Source: Chitinophagaceae bacterium (GTDB lineage: Bacteria > Bacteroidota > Bacteroidia > Chitinophagales > Chitinophagaceae). From it: a DNA stretch of 64,000 nt. Within the stretch, counting starts at the first letter, position 1. Each line of letters starts with the position of its first letter. Made by a program: the position numbers and the translations under genes. Under the pieces are notes generated by a model, which did not search any database, was not told the origin of the DNA, and was given only the letters and a program-made list of their open reading frames with translations. The stretch is from contig JANINS010000004.1 in NCBI GenBank assembly GCA_024508725.1, positions 638,163 through 702,162 on the forward strand, written 5' to 3'. Positions 1 to 8,623 of the stretch are shown piece by piece.

Positions 1-232
1 CAAGATTAAACGCCAGCTTATTGCTGATGTGCATCGTTCCAAAAAGGTAAGAAGGCTTCTTAAGACCATTTCCCGTAATCTCCCAAAGTAAACTGGGATA
101 TTTCTTTTCCTTGTTTGGTTTGGTAGAAGCGTTTACTGTTGGTTTAGGTTTGCTTTTTTGAGCGGGTTTTCGTGTTTGGGCATAGGTAGCGATCGAAAAA
201 AACACGAGAAGCAGGAGCGAAAGCTTTTTCAT
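1..232 (-). CDS. TraB/GumN family protein, N-terminal part (cut by window edge)
   Basis: Only the first 77 codons are in the window; the rest lies to the left. The ATG at 232-230 starts a clear signal peptide (MKKLSLLLLVFFSIATYAQ). A Lys/Pro/Ser-rich linker follows, then LLWEITGNGLKKPSYLFGTM-HIS, the opening motif of the TraB/PrgY/GumN family (a metalloprotease-like fold; function in most bacteria unknown). The protein is therefore probably exported. The gene was too short in this window to be listed as a long ORF, but start, signal peptide and family motif agree. The intergenic DNA behind its start holds two inverted copies of the dispersed repeat described elsewhere. Confidence 0.8.
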   Translation of the reverse strand, partial: MKKLSLLLLVFFSIATYAQTRKPAQKSKPKPTVNASTKPNKEKKYPSLLWEITGNGLKKPSYLFGTMHISNKLAFNL

Positions 233-383
233 GTGTCTTGGCATTATATAATTGCCATTGAAGATGAAAAAAACTCGTCAATCCATAAAATAATTTACAG
301 CCTATAACGCATGATTAACTTTTGCGTTATATAGCCATTTGAAGTATTGGGAACTTAGCTGAAGTGCTACTATGAAACTTTAC

Positions 384-402
384 TTGCGTCGCACACTTGT
401 AC
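384..402 (+). repeat. Dispersed intergenic repeat, copy 1 (core)
   Basis: The core reads TTGCGTCGCACACTTGTAC, one base away from the family consensus TTGCGTCGCACTCTTGTAC. It faces copy 2 (434-452), so the two form an inverted pair with a 31-bp spacer between traB-like and mqnE. Confidence 0.8.
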
Positions 403-433
403 AGATGTATCAATGTTCAGCAAAGAACAGGAA

Positions 434-452
434 CCTGAAGAGTGCGACGCAA
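434..452 (-). repeat. Dispersed intergenic repeat, copy 2 (core)
   Basis: On the minus strand it reads TTGCGTCGCACTCTT followed by CAGG instead of GTAC. The tail CTGTTCTTTGCTGAAC matches the tails of copies at 21049-21068 and 32386-32402. It is the partner arm of copy 1 and could pair with it over about 15 bp. Confidence 0.8.
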
Positions 453-492
453 CGTAAGATGAATAATGTACCGGAAGGTGACTTCCAAAAAA

Positions 493-1668
493 TTAATTCA
501 ACAAAGGATTGGTCTCGATCTCTTTAATATCCATGTTGGTATAATCACGGATCTCGTTGTATAAAGTGTCACGTTCAACCGGTTGACGTTTCACCTGTTT
601 GATGAGTGTTACGAGTTCTGCTGTGCTCATCGCAGGATTTTGTTCTTCGCTGCCGGCCATTGAATAGATCTTGGTAGAGTCATCGATAGTTCCATCAATA
701 TCGTTCACACCAAAGCTGAGACTGAGCTGTGCATTTTGCCTGCCCAGCATTGGCCAATAAGCTTTCAGGTGAGGGAAATTATCCATGTATAAACGGGCAA
801 TGGCATACATCTTCATATCATCGATCACCGAAACTTCAGGAACATGACTCATCTCGTTGTCGAAGTTTCTAAACTTAAGTGGAATGAAAGTGTTGAAGCC
901 ACCTGTCTCGTCTTGTGTTTGACGAAGCTGCTCCATATGATCGATGCGGTGAATATAACTTTCTACATGGCCGTAAAGCATTGTTGCATTGCTGTGCATG
1001 CCGAGCATGTGTGCAGCTTTATGAATTTCGAGCCAGCCTTTACCATCTACTTTATCTTCACAGATCTGTGCACGAATGGCAGGATCGAAGATCTCGGCAC
1101 CGCCACCTGGTAGAGAATCCAGGCCGGCATCGTGGAGGTATTTCATTCCTTCTTCAACCGTCATCTTGGCTTTGCGGAACATGTAATCCAGCTCCACTGC
1201 AGTAAAGCCTTTGATGTGCAGGTCAGGACGATGTTGTTTTATCTGCTTCAGCAGATCGGCGAAGAAATGAATATTCATTTTCGGGTGAACACCACCAACG
1301 ATATGCACTTCGGTGATGGGTTTGCCATCGTAACCTTTTACAATGTCCATCATTTGTTCGATCGAAAGTTCCCAGCCTTCCTCTTTGTGTGCATACAAAC
1401 GGGAGTAGGAGCAGAACTTACAACTGAAAACACAAACGTTGGTTGGTTCGATATGAAAGTTGCGGTTGAAGTAGGTTTTATCGCCGTGCTTTTTTTCACG
1501 AACATGATTCGCTAAAGCACCAAGAAAGCCAAGTGTTCCTTTTTCGAAAAGGACTAAAGCATCTTCCGGTGTGATGCGAATATTATTGATTATTTTATCG
1601 GCAATTTGTTGAAGCTGTTTGTTCTTTACATCAGCAAGAATTCTATCTAACGGAGCAACTGCATTCAT
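493..1668 (-). CDS. mqnE: Aminofutalosine synthase MqnE (radical SAM)
   Basis: This enzyme joins 3-[(1-carboxyvinyl)oxy]benzoate to SAM-derived adenosine in the futalosine route to menaquinone. The radical SAM cluster motif is at residues 79-86 (CVFSCKFC, C-x3-C-x2-C), followed by the SYSRLY and GGVHP stretches typical of the MqnE/MqnC/CofH group and a GGGAEIF motif. The 391-aa length suits MqnE. A longer frame exists from a TTG at 1680, but the ATG at 1668 is preferred: a TAnnTTTG box (TAGCTTTG, 1695-1688, minus strand) lies 19 nt upstream. MqnC cannot be fully excluded by eye, but MqnE fits better. A UbiA-type prenyltransferase likely for the same pathway is at 60060. Confidence 0.88.
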   Translation of the reverse strand: MNAVAPLDRILADVKNKQLQQIADKIINNIRITPEDALVLFEKGTLGFLGALANHVREKKHGDKTYFNRNFHIEPTNVCVFSCKFCSYSRLYAHKEEGWELSIEQMMDIVKGYDGKPITEVHIVGGVHPKMNIHFFADLLKQIKQHRPDLHIKGFTAVELDYMFRKAKMTVEEGMKYLHDAGLDSLPGGGAEIFDPAIRAQICEDKVDGKGWLEIHKAAHMLGMHSNATMLYGHVESYIHRIDHMEQLRQTQDETGGFNTFIPLKFRNFDNEMSHVPEVSVIDDMKMYAIARLYMDNFPHLKAYWPMLGRQNAQLSLSFGVNDIDGTIDDSTKIYSMAGSEEQNPAMSTAELVTLIKQVKRQPVERDTLYNEIRDYTNMDIKEIETNPLLN

Positions 1669-1862
1669 TTCGATCCACAATTTGGCGCAAAGCTAAAGCT
1701 ATCGCAAGTATAAAACATGAGCATCGTCAGTGAAAAACGTTCATGTGAATGTCATTTAACAGTTGAGGAGCGGTGTAATGATGTTTGATAACATGTTGTT
1801 AATAAACAATGCTATCTCTATAGCAAAACTATTTACCTTTCAAGGCAAAATCTAATTGCTAT

Positions 1863-3137
1863 ATGAACATCAGGTTTAGATTGACGGTGATGAGTTTCCT
1901 GCAATTCTTTGTATGGGGTGCATGGTTGATCACGATTGCAACATATTTCTTTAATAGTCCGATGGCATCTGTTGAGAACGCAGGAGCAAAGTTCGGAGCG
2001 ATATTTTCTACACTGGCACTTTCATCTTTGTTCATGCCTGCCATCACTGGCATCATCGCTGATAAATGGATGGATGCAGAGAAATTGTACGGTATCCTGC
2101 ATATACTTTATGGTATTGTATTGTTTTATGTTCCGCAAGTGACGGATGCTGACACATTGTACTACGTGATTTTTGCGGCAATGATCTGTTACATGCCAAC
2201 TATTTCATTATCCAATTCAATCGCCTATACTATTTTAAAAAGAGAAGGATTTGATGTGGTGAAAGTATTTCCACCCATTCGTGTGTGGGGAACGATTGGT
2301 TTTATCGTAGCAATGTGGATCACCAATTTAACAGGAAGTAAAGCTACTGCCAATCAATTTATCATTGGCGGTATTGCTGCAGTAGTGTTAGGTATATTCT
2401 CTTTTACATTGCCAAAATGCCCTCCTCAAAAAGAGATTGCTAAAGACGCCAATATTATTGAACAATTGGGATTGAAAGCTTTCACTTTGTTTGGCAAATA
2501 CAAGATGGCGCTGTTCTTTTTGTTTTCAATGTTATTGGGAGGTGCTTTGCAGTTGACCAATATGTATGGTGATACGTTCCTGGATGACTTCAAGAATAAT
2601 CCGCAATATGGAGCTGAATCATTTGTGGTAAAATATTCAACCATTATCATGTCCATTTCCCAGATATCAGAGACTTTATTCATTCTCACTATTCCTTTTT
2701 TCCTAAAGCGATTCGGGATCAAGAAAGTGATGTTGTTCTCCATGTTGGCATGGGTGCTGCGGTTTGGACTGTTTGCTTATGGAAATCCAGCTGAAGGGTT
2801 GTGGATGATCGTTCTTTCATGTATCGTTTATGGAATGGCTTTCGATTTCTTCAACATATCAGGCTCATTATTCGTAGAGCAAACCACCGATGCGAAGATC
2901 AGGAGCAGTGCACAGGGTTTGTTTATGATGATGACCAATGGAGCAGGAGCATTTCTTGGAAGTATGATCAGTGGATGGGCTATCGATGCATATTTCACCA
3001 CCAGTGCCGGTACAAAAGACTGGCATAGCATCTGGCTTGCTTTTGCAGGATATGCATTAATAGTAGCGATATTATTTGTTATTCTCTTCCGGCATAAACA
3101 TGATCCTAAAGCCATGGAAGCTGCAGTGCATCATTAA
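1863..3137 (+). CDS. Nucleoside permease, MFS type (NupG/XapB-like)
   Basis: A 424-aa polytopic inner-membrane protein with about 12 hydrophobic segments. It begins MNIRFRLTVMSFLQFFVWGA, the opening seen in the nucleoside:proton symporter family (NupG, XapB). It probably imports nucleosides with protons; exact substrates cannot be read from sequence. The gene stands alone, starts at ATG 1863 and ends at a strong hairpin terminator shared with the convergent glycosyltransferase operon. No Shine-Dalgarno sequence is visible, as usual for this phylum. A near-match promoter box (TACCTTTC) lies about 25 nt before the start. Confidence 0.85.
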   Translation: MNIRFRLTVMSFLQFFVWGAWLITIATYFFNSPMASVENAGAKFGAIFSTLALSSLFMPAITGIIADKWMDAEKLYGILHILYGIVLFYVPQVTDADTLYYVIFAAMICYMPTISLSNSIAYTILKREGFDVVKVFPPIRVWGTIGFIVAMWITNLTGSKATANQFIIGGIAAVVLGIFSFTLPKCPPQKEIAKDANIIEQLGLKAFTLFGKYKMALFFLFSMLLGGALQLTNMYGDTFLDDFKNNPQYGAESFVVKYSTIIMSISQISETLFILTIPFFLKRFGIKKVMLFSMLAWVLRFGLFAYGNPAEGLWMIVLSCIVYGMAFDFFNISGSLFVEQTTDAKIRSSAQGLFMMMTNGAGAFLGSMISGWAIDAYFTTSAGTKDWHSIWLAFAGYALIVAILFVILFRHKHDPKAMEAAVHH

Positions 3138-3140
3138 ATA

Positions 3141-3167
3141 AAAAGCCGGAGATTTTTTCCGGCTTTT
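3141..3167. terminator. Bidirectional terminator between permease and sugar operon
   Basis: AAAAGCCGGA and TCCGGCTTTT pair around a T-rich loop. Arms rich in A and T at the outside give a U-tract in either direction. The stop codon of the minus-strand GT11 gene lies inside it. Confidence 0.85.
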
Positions 3168-4062
3168 ATATTTTGATCCATGAATCGGGAATAAGATCTC
3201 TCGTATCGTAAGGAGCATTATTGAACCATTTTTTTGGGGCAATTACAATTTTATCCGGGTTTGGATTTAGCCATGCTGCCCACCAGGAAAACGAACTGTT
3301 TGCTATTATTTGATTGCTACATAAGCTCATCAGATACATCTCATCAACATCCGTTTCTGCAGATGAGTTATCGATAAAGTATGCATTTGAAAAAAGCTGT
3401 AAATTCTCTTTAGCCCATTGCGGCTCATCTGAAAATACAAAATATGTAACGGTTCGATCAAGCTTGTTTTCGATGTAAGCTTTTGCATTTGAATAATAAT
3501 CTTCTCTTAAAGCACCAAGCACCTGATTTGCTCTGTCATGTGATACATAATCTCCTCTTCTGATATGAATGCTAACGGAGTTTGAACTTTTTATTAGCTC
3601 TGCAAATTTTTTATTTCGGTCAATAATGGATTTCCTGAATTGAAATTCTGATTGAATAATTTCTGCGTAGGGTGCAAAAAATTTTTCACTTTGAAAATGA
3701 CCTTTTAAAATAACCGGAGATTTTAGTTGAAATAAATCCTGGTCTGATCCGGGAATTTCAATAAATTTTCTACGGCGATGCCATGGCCTAAGTTTATCGA
3801 TTATTTTCTGAAAGGTGTTAAGTTGAATGGAATTGATTTCTGCCTGAGTAGCGTCCGGTGCTGTAATATTAAAAAAATGAAGAATGTCTCTGAAATAAGG
3901 AATATTAAAGTATCTCGTTAATTCATCTCCCTCATAATGCTTTTCATCATAATAAGATTTATCAATTTTTAGAGTAGTGGAAAGATGTGTGGCGAGTGCT
4001 TTTGCTGCAGCGTATTGAAACATTTGATTACCAATACCACCTTTTAAATACAACAATATCAT
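3166..4062 (-). CDS. Alpha-1,2-fucosyltransferase-like glycosyltransferase, GT11
   Basis: A 298-aa cytoplasmic glycosyltransferase that probably adds fucose (or a related deoxysugar) from GDP-sugar to a surface glycan. Seen in sequence: N-terminal KGGIGNQMFQYAAAKALA (residues about 7-24), the donor-binding HIRRGDYVSH block (about 166-175) and SFSWWAAWLNP near the C-terminus, all hallmarks of GT11. The start is taken at ATG 4062, which overlaps the stop of the FkbM gene by 4 bp (ATGA); an upstream frame to 4089 adds nine unlikely residues. It is the last gene of a translationally coupled sugar operon and ends in the bidirectional terminator. Confidence 0.88.
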   Translation of the reverse strand: MILLYLKGGIGNQMFQYAAAKALATHLSTTLKIDKSYYDEKHYEGDELTRYFNIPYFRDILHFFNITAPDATQAEINSIQLNTFQKIIDKLRPWHRRRKFIEIPGSDQDLFQLKSPVILKGHFQSEKFFAPYAEIIQSEFQFRKSIIDRNKKFAELIKSSNSVSIHIRRGDYVSHDRANQVLGALREDYYSNAKAYIENKLDRTVTYFVFSDEPQWAKENLQLFSNAYFIDNSSAETDVDEMYLMSLCSNQIIANSSFSWWAAWLNPNPDKIVIAPKKWFNNAPYDTRDLIPDSWIKI

Positions 4063-4715
4063 TCTTGTTTCAATTTCCAATTTTCCCAAATGAACCTGTA
4101 CTGATAAGTTAGTTCGTGTGTCTTAGTCAACTCTTGTTGAATTCTCTTCATCCTTTCTGCAGCTTGTGGAATGAAATCATGGAACTGAACTTGTATATTA
4201 TAAATCTTGGAAATCAGATTTTCTTTGATCAAAAACTCCAAAAGATCATACTCAGCACCTTCTATGTTTATTTTCAAAAGATCTATTCGGTCGATGTTAT
4301 TTTCATTCAGAAAATCATCAAATCTTTTGAAGGTAATTGTTTCTTCAGATCCTAGTTGGCGATGTAGGCTTGTGGCATCTCCGCTAAGGAAAATAGGTTC
4401 TTTTGAATTTTTATTTCCAAGCGCTAATTGAAAAACGTGGATATTATTATTCCGGTTAAAGCGGTCGTTGATGTATCTGTAAAACTTTAAAACCGGTTCA
4501 AAAACATACACTTTACAGAAGTATTTAGAATACAAATCACTAGCAAATTGGCCTTTAAATCCTCCCAGGTCGAATACTATCGAATCTGAATTAAGTTGAG
4601 GGTAATGTAAACGATGGGTAGCATCTCCATCATTGGCTATCCATTTAAGAGCATTTTTTTCCAATTCGCTTGGAAAAAATTTACGGCGTAGCATTTCTGC
4701 AAGCTTTTTTATCAT
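4059..4715 (-). CDS. FkbM family methyltransferase
   Basis: A 218-aa SAM-dependent O-methyltransferase of the FkbM type, likely methylating a sugar or glycan. Motif I is IVFDLGGFKGQFA (about residues 46-58), with VYVFEPV after it and the FkbM signature DLLKINIEGAEYDLLE later (about 145-160). Its start overlaps the DegT aminotransferase stop by 4 bp, and its own stop overlaps the GT11 start by 4 bp. This coupling implies a shared product. Which hydroxyl it methylates cannot be told from sequence. Confidence 0.85.
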   Translation of the reverse strand: MIKKLAEMLRRKFFPSELEKNALKWIANDGDATHRLHYPQLNSDSIVFDLGGFKGQFASDLYSKYFCKVYVFEPVLKFYRYINDRFNRNNNIHVFQLALGNKNSKEPIFLSGDATSLHRQLGSEETITFKRFDDFLNENNIDRIDLLKINIEGAEYDLLEFLIKENLISKIYNIQVQFHDFIPQAAERMKRIQQELTKTHELTYQYRFIWENWKLKQE

Positions 4716-5809
4716 TTATTATAAAAAGCATTTATAGTTTTACAGATAAATTCTATCTCATCATTTTGAAGCTGAGAAGCAGAGGGGAGCCATAGTCCTT
4801 TTTTGCCAACTAGTTCAGATATTGTATGTTCACCTGGAACCTGATAAGCAACTTGCTTATTGATAGGAGGATACATAATTCTTGTTCCGATGTTGTTCTG
4901 CTTCAAATAAGCCATGAGCTCTTCTCTTTGTTCAGCTAACACATCAATGAACCATGGAGTAGTATTTTCAAGATCCTGATCAAAAAAGCGTATGTTATTA
5001 TTATTTGCGAGATGTTTTTTATAGAGTTTGTAAATTTCTTTTTTGCGTTCAACTCTCCAGTTAAGCTTCTTCATTTGTTCTATGCCTAGACATGCCTGAA
5101 GTTCAGTAAACTTAAAATTATACCCAATTGTGTCATGAATATCATTGCCTCCACCACTTCTACCAAAATCTTTCAATCTGCGAAGCTTTGCCGCTATATC
5201 ATCATCGTTTGTAATTAGTGCTCCACCCTGGCCTGTTGAAATAACTTTGGGTGCAGAGAAAGAGAAACTACCTACAGCTCCTGCTAATCCTATATGCCGT
5301 CCATCAGGATAAAAAGATCCTAGTGCTTGTGCAGCATCTTCAATTAGAACCAGATTATGTTCTTTCGCTAATTGCTCAAATGAACTGATTCCAGCCTTAG
5401 GATATCTTCCATTAGCAGAAACCAGCATTATCGCTTTTGTTTTTGATGTGATTGCTTGTCTTACTTTATCAAGATCAAGACATAACGTTTCTTTCTCAAC
5501 ATCAACAAAAACAGGATTTGCACCAAACATTTTAATGGAGTTTGGGCTGGCAATCATAGTATAGTTTGGTATGATCACTTCGTCTCCAGCTTCAATTCCA
5601 CAAGCCATCGCTGCGAGTGTTAAGCTTATTGTTCCGTTATTTACAACAATGCAATGTTTAGCATGAGTAAACTGGGCTATCAATTGTTCAAACGTTGCTG
5701 TACGTTTAAATTCTGTCATCCATCCTCCTTCACCCAAATATTCGTTGATGGAATTAGATTCTTCCGCACCAAACCATGGTTCCATTTGTGGAATAAACTT
5801 ATTATTCAT
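4712..5809 (-). CDS. DegT/DnrJ/EryC1/StrS sugar aminotransferase
   Basis: A 365-aa PLP-dependent aminotransferase that converts a keto-sugar nucleotide into an amino sugar. The pyridine-binding Asp is D158 (IEDAAQ) and the Schiff-base lysine is K188 in SFSAPKVISTGQGG. Usual homologues carry H-x-T-K at this site, so SAPK is a slightly divergent version. NNGTISL near residues 57-63 binds phosphate. It overlaps the acyltransferase gene upstream by 8 bp and the FkbM gene downstream by 4 bp. In this context it most likely acts with the SDR enzyme and the acyltransferase to make an N-acylated amino sugar, as in Fuc3NAc/Qui3NAc-type pathways (inference). Confidence 0.88.
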   Translation of the reverse strand: MNNKFIPQMEPWFGAEESNSINEYLGEGGWMTEFKRTATFEQLIAQFTHAKHCIVVNNGTISLTLAAMACGIEAGDEVIIPNYTMIASPNSIKMFGANPVFVDVEKETLCLDLDKVRQAITSKTKAIMLVSANGRYPKAGISSFEQLAKEHNLVLIEDAAQALGSFYPDGRHIGLAGAVGSFSFSAPKVISTGQGGALITNDDDIAAKLRRLKDFGRSGGGNDIHDTIGYNFKFTELQACLGIEQMKKLNWRVERKKEIYKLYKKHLANNNNIRFFDQDLENTTPWFIDVLAEQREELMAYLKQNNIGTRIMYPPINKQVAYQVPGEHTISELVGKKGLWLPSASQLQNDEIEFICKTINAFYNK

Positions 5810-6362
5810 CTATTGTTGCTTTGAAGCGATTTTCTAAATCAAGAATACTTTCTTTATTTCTTTTCTTTATCTTTTTTGCAGGAATACCTGCATATAAAGT
5901 CCACTCTTCGAGGTCTGATTTAACAAGAGATAAAGCACCAACACATGCACCATCTTTAAAACGAACATTGGGTAGTATAACAGATCCCGAACCTACAATA
6001 CAATGTCTTCCTAATATTATGTTGCCAATGATAGCTTGAGCCTTAAATTCAAGGGGTACCATTGGTGTTGCTATACCGTCCATATAATCGTCGGATCCTG
6101 CAGATAAGACAACATTTGGTGCTGTGGTAGAAAACTCATCAAATTTAACGAAAGCATTTCTTCCTCCAATGATCTTGGTGCCTGAGCTAATATGAACATT
6201 TGCACTTAATTCCAGTGCTGTTGAAATATATGTAAAATCATCAATTATGCAGTTGTCTCCAATGATAACCAGTTCAGGGTAACGAATTCTTACAGTTTTG
6301 CCTATAATTACATTCTTACCGCAATATTTCAACCTGGATATATCGAAAAAGATATTCTCCAT
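5802..6362 (-). CDS. Hexapeptide-repeat sugar O/N-acyltransferase
   Basis: A 186-aa left-handed beta-helix acyltransferase. Hexapeptide repeats ([LIV]-G-x4) run from about residue 12 to 150, for example VIIGDNCIIDDF, IIGNIILGRHCIVGSGSVI. The C-terminal LYAGIPAKKIKKR is the standard ending of acetyltransferases of the galactoside/maltose and sugar-nucleotide types. It probably transfers an acetyl or similar group to the amino sugar made by the neighbouring aminotransferase. Its start at 6362 abuts the cupin gene stop within 1 bp, so the two are coupled. Confidence 0.85.
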   Translation of the reverse strand: MENIFFDISRLKYCGKNVIIGKTVRIRYPELVIIGDNCIIDDFTYISTALELSANVHISSGTKIIGGRNAFVKFDEFSTTAPNVVLSAGSDDYMDGIATPMVPLEFKAQAIIGNIILGRHCIVGSGSVILPNVRFKDGACVGALSLVKSDLEEWTLYAGIPAKKIKKRNKESILDLENRFKATIDE

Positions 6363-6763
6363 TATTGTATCATTTCTTTGTCCTGTTCAACAGAAGTAAA
6401 CGGGCCAGGCTTTACCTCTAAAACTTTAGTATTGTCTTCAAGAATATAATATCCATGACCAATATTCAAAATAATCCCGATATCACCTGCAGAAAGTTCT
6501 TCCTGAAAAAAAATATTGTTGTTTTCATCATAAAGATCAACCCTGAGTTTGCCACTAAGTAAAATGAATGTTTCCTGGGTTTGACTAACCATCCGGGGAT
6601 TATTCTTATGTCTATGGGCTTTTAATACTTTATCCTTGTTGTAGTTCCATGTGCCGGCTTGTATATAAGCACTATCATTGGTAAGAAAGTCTAATCCTTC
6701 TTTCCATTCAGATAGTTTATGAAATATTGCGACAACTTCATTACTGTGTGTTACTTGCTTCAT
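6362..6763 (-). CDS. Cupin-fold protein in sugar operon, function unknown
   Basis: A 133-aa single-domain cupin. A metal-site-like stretch KAHRHKNNPR (about residues 49-58) and the second cupin motif PxxxGH-like GIILNIGHGYYI (about 95-106) are visible. Small cupins in such clusters can isomerise or epimerise sugar nucleotides (FdtA/QdtA, RmlC types), but the FdtA signature is absent, so no specific reaction is claimed. It sits 3 nt after the SDR gene and overlaps the acyltransferase start, clearly one operon. Confidence 0.75.
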   Translation of the reverse strand: MKQVTHSNEVVAIFHKLSEWKEGLDFLTNDSAYIQAGTWNYNKDKVLKAHRHKNNPRMVSQTQETFILLSGKLRVDLYDENNNIFFQEELSAGDIGIILNIGHGYYILEDNTKVLEVKPGPFTSVEQDKEMIQ

Positions 6764-6766
6764 GAT

Positions 6767-7684
6767 TTATATAATATTGTATGGAAGATAGCTGTCATAA
6801 TATTTAAACACTTTTAGTAGTTGAACGATCCCTTCGTCTAATGTTCGTTTAGGAATAAAACCTTTGTCTTTGATCTTATCATAAGAAACAATAAAGTGGC
6901 GAAGGTCCTTGTCTTTTATAGAGCTATCTATAATATTGTAATCAACGTGTTTTTTAACGGCTTCGGCAATTTCTAATTTAGAGAAGTTAAGATCATCTCC
7001 TCCTGCATTGTACACTTTGCCATCTTTTAAAGCATCAAAGTTCTCTAAGCCAAACAAATAACAATCTACAGCATCATCAATATGAATAAAAGTGCGTTTT
7101 GCAAAGCTATCAAATAGAATTACAACGCCTTCTTTAAGTGCTTTGTAAGCAAAATCATTTACCATCAAGTCCATTCTCATCTTTACACTAAATCCAAAAA
7201 CAGTTGCAAAACGAAAACTTAACGAGTTTTCCTTTTGAAGTACAATTTTTTCTGCTTCGTATTTTGTAACTCCATAGTGGCTTACGGGGCTGATAGGGGT
7301 ATCTTCAGTACACTTATCGCCGCTTTTACCATAAAAAGATGTTGTGGATGCATTGATGAGTATCTGTTCTTTACCCATTGCTTCCGCTAACTGACGGGTG
7401 GCTTCAATATTAATCTGTTGTGCTGATGCAGGATTAGCTGCACAGGCAGGAAATCCGCTGATGCCTGCAAGATGAAATACAGCATCAAAGTCAGATAGGT
7501 TTGATACTTTATTTCTGATATCTTGTTTTATTACTTCAAGATTTTTGTATTCTGCAAGGTGCAAAATGGAATTAAAACCATACATAAAGTTATCAAGGAT
7601 GGTAACCTTGTAACCCTTATCAAGTAAAGCTTTAGATAAACGAACACCTTTATATCCTGCACCGCCAGTTACCAATACTTTCAT
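6767..7684 (-). CDS. NAD-dependent epimerase/dehydratase (extended SDR)
   Basis: A 305-aa sugar-nucleotide epimerase or dehydratase, first gene of the sugar operon. It opens MKVLVTGGAGYKG, the Rossmann GxxGxxG motif with Lys in place of the usual Ile, and has the catalytic YGVTK (Y-x3-K) after NASTTSFYG. The start is ATG 7684; an 18-bp longer TTG frame begins at 7702 but overlaps the promoter. A TAnnTTTG box (TAAATTTG, 7707-7700) lies 15 nt upstream with a TTG about 21 bp further, so this is a plausible operon promoter. Confidence 0.85.
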   Translation of the reverse strand: MKVLVTGGAGYKGVRLSKALLDKGYKVTILDNFMYGFNSILHLAEYKNLEVIKQDIRNKVSNLSDFDAVFHLAGISGFPACAANPASAQQINIEATRQLAEAMGKEQILINASTTSFYGKSGDKCTEDTPISPVSHYGVTKYEAEKIVLQKENSLSFRFATVFGFSVKMRMDLMVNDFAYKALKEGVVILFDSFAKRTFIHIDDAVDCYLFGLENFDALKDGKVYNAGGDDLNFSKLEIAEAVKKHVDYNIIDSSIKDKDLRHFIVSYDKIKDKGFIPKRTLDEGIVQLLKVFKYYDSYLPYNII

Positions 7685-7816
7685 TGGGAAAATTTGGCGC
7701 AAATTTATGCCTTAAGAAACAAAGTAGGCAATGCAATTAATCAAAATTCAATTACTGTATTCAAAACATCGTTACAAGTAGTCAGAAAGTTGCAAATTTG
7801 CTCTTATAATTACACT

Positions 7817-8560
7817 ATGCAAAACTACTGGAAGGGCAAAATAGAACGATTAGTTTATCTCTTAAATGGAAAAGATAAGGAGTTCGCAGAGATCAAGTTC
7901 TGGCGTAGGCAGATAGATATGTATTTACAATGGTATAAGGGTGAGTTGAAAGAATTATATGGTCATCCTGCTCCCAATGGCCAACAAAAAATTATTGATT
8001 ACAAACCCGAAATCGCAGCTTTACTAACTTTTTTTGAAATACACCAGAAAGAGAAATACAGCAGAGACCTGATGCTAACCCCAAATGAATTTAAAGGTAT
8101 GAAGGTACTTGATATTGGTTCAGGTCCCTTTCCCAGTGCTCTATGTTTCCAGGATTGCGAAGTTTATAGTCTGGATCCTTTAATAAGTAGTTACGTTTCA
8201 GCAGGATACCCACTTCATTGCTATGAGGCAAGAGCTAGGTTTATTTGCTCACAAGCTGAGGATATACCGGTTGAAACCCATTTTTTTGATGCCGTTATAT
8301 CAGTAAATGCTATCGATCATGTCAATGACTTTGCTGCTACCGCAAAGGAAATACAACGCATTTTAAAACCAGATGGCAGATTTCGAATGCATGTACACTA
8401 TCATCCAAAAACTAAAGCTGAGCCTCTGGAACTGAACGATGAAATTTTCCTGCAACATTATTCCTGGGTGAAAGGAATCAGAAAGTTGGCAGTATCAAAA
8501 AATAAAACAGGAACAAAAATAACTGACGACCGGGAACTTTATGTTGTGTGGGGTAATTAA
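7817..8560 (+). CDS. Class I SAM-dependent methyltransferase
   Basis: A 247-aa protein with SAM-binding motif I VLDIGSGPFP (residues 97-106), an acidic motif II (YSLDPL) and a Methyltransf_11-type post-motif ILKPDGRFRMHVHYH. The frame is open from a TTG at 7694, but the first ATG at 7817 is preferred because the extra 41 codons fill the promoter region shared with the divergent sugar operon. Its place beside that operon suggests a glycan or sugar substrate; nothing in the sequence proves it. Confidence 0.8.
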   Translation: MQNYWKGKIERLVYLLNGKDKEFAEIKFWRRQIDMYLQWYKGELKELYGHPAPNGQQKIIDYKPEIAALLTFFEIHQKEKYSRDLMLTPNEFKGMKVLDIGSGPFPSALCFQDCEVYSLDPLISSYVSAGYPLHCYEARARFICSQAEDIPVETHFFDAVISVNAIDHVNDFAATAKEIQRILKPDGRFRMHVHYHPKTKAEPLELNDEIFLQHYSWVKGIRKLAVSKNKTGTKITDDRELYVVWGN

Positions 8561-8623
8561 TAGATTATAGTTTTCCTGACTTAGGTTATGTATATTCGAA
8601 CACGAAGCTAACTTGCAATAATA

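Noticed and set aside
915-1205. Open frames antisense to mqnE
   Set aside because: Shadow of a well-supported gene; no start signals or protein-like composition.
6362-6763. FdtA/QdtA 3,4-ketoisomerase identity for the cupin
   Set aside because: Cupin fold and neighbours fit, but the FdtA sequence signature was not found.
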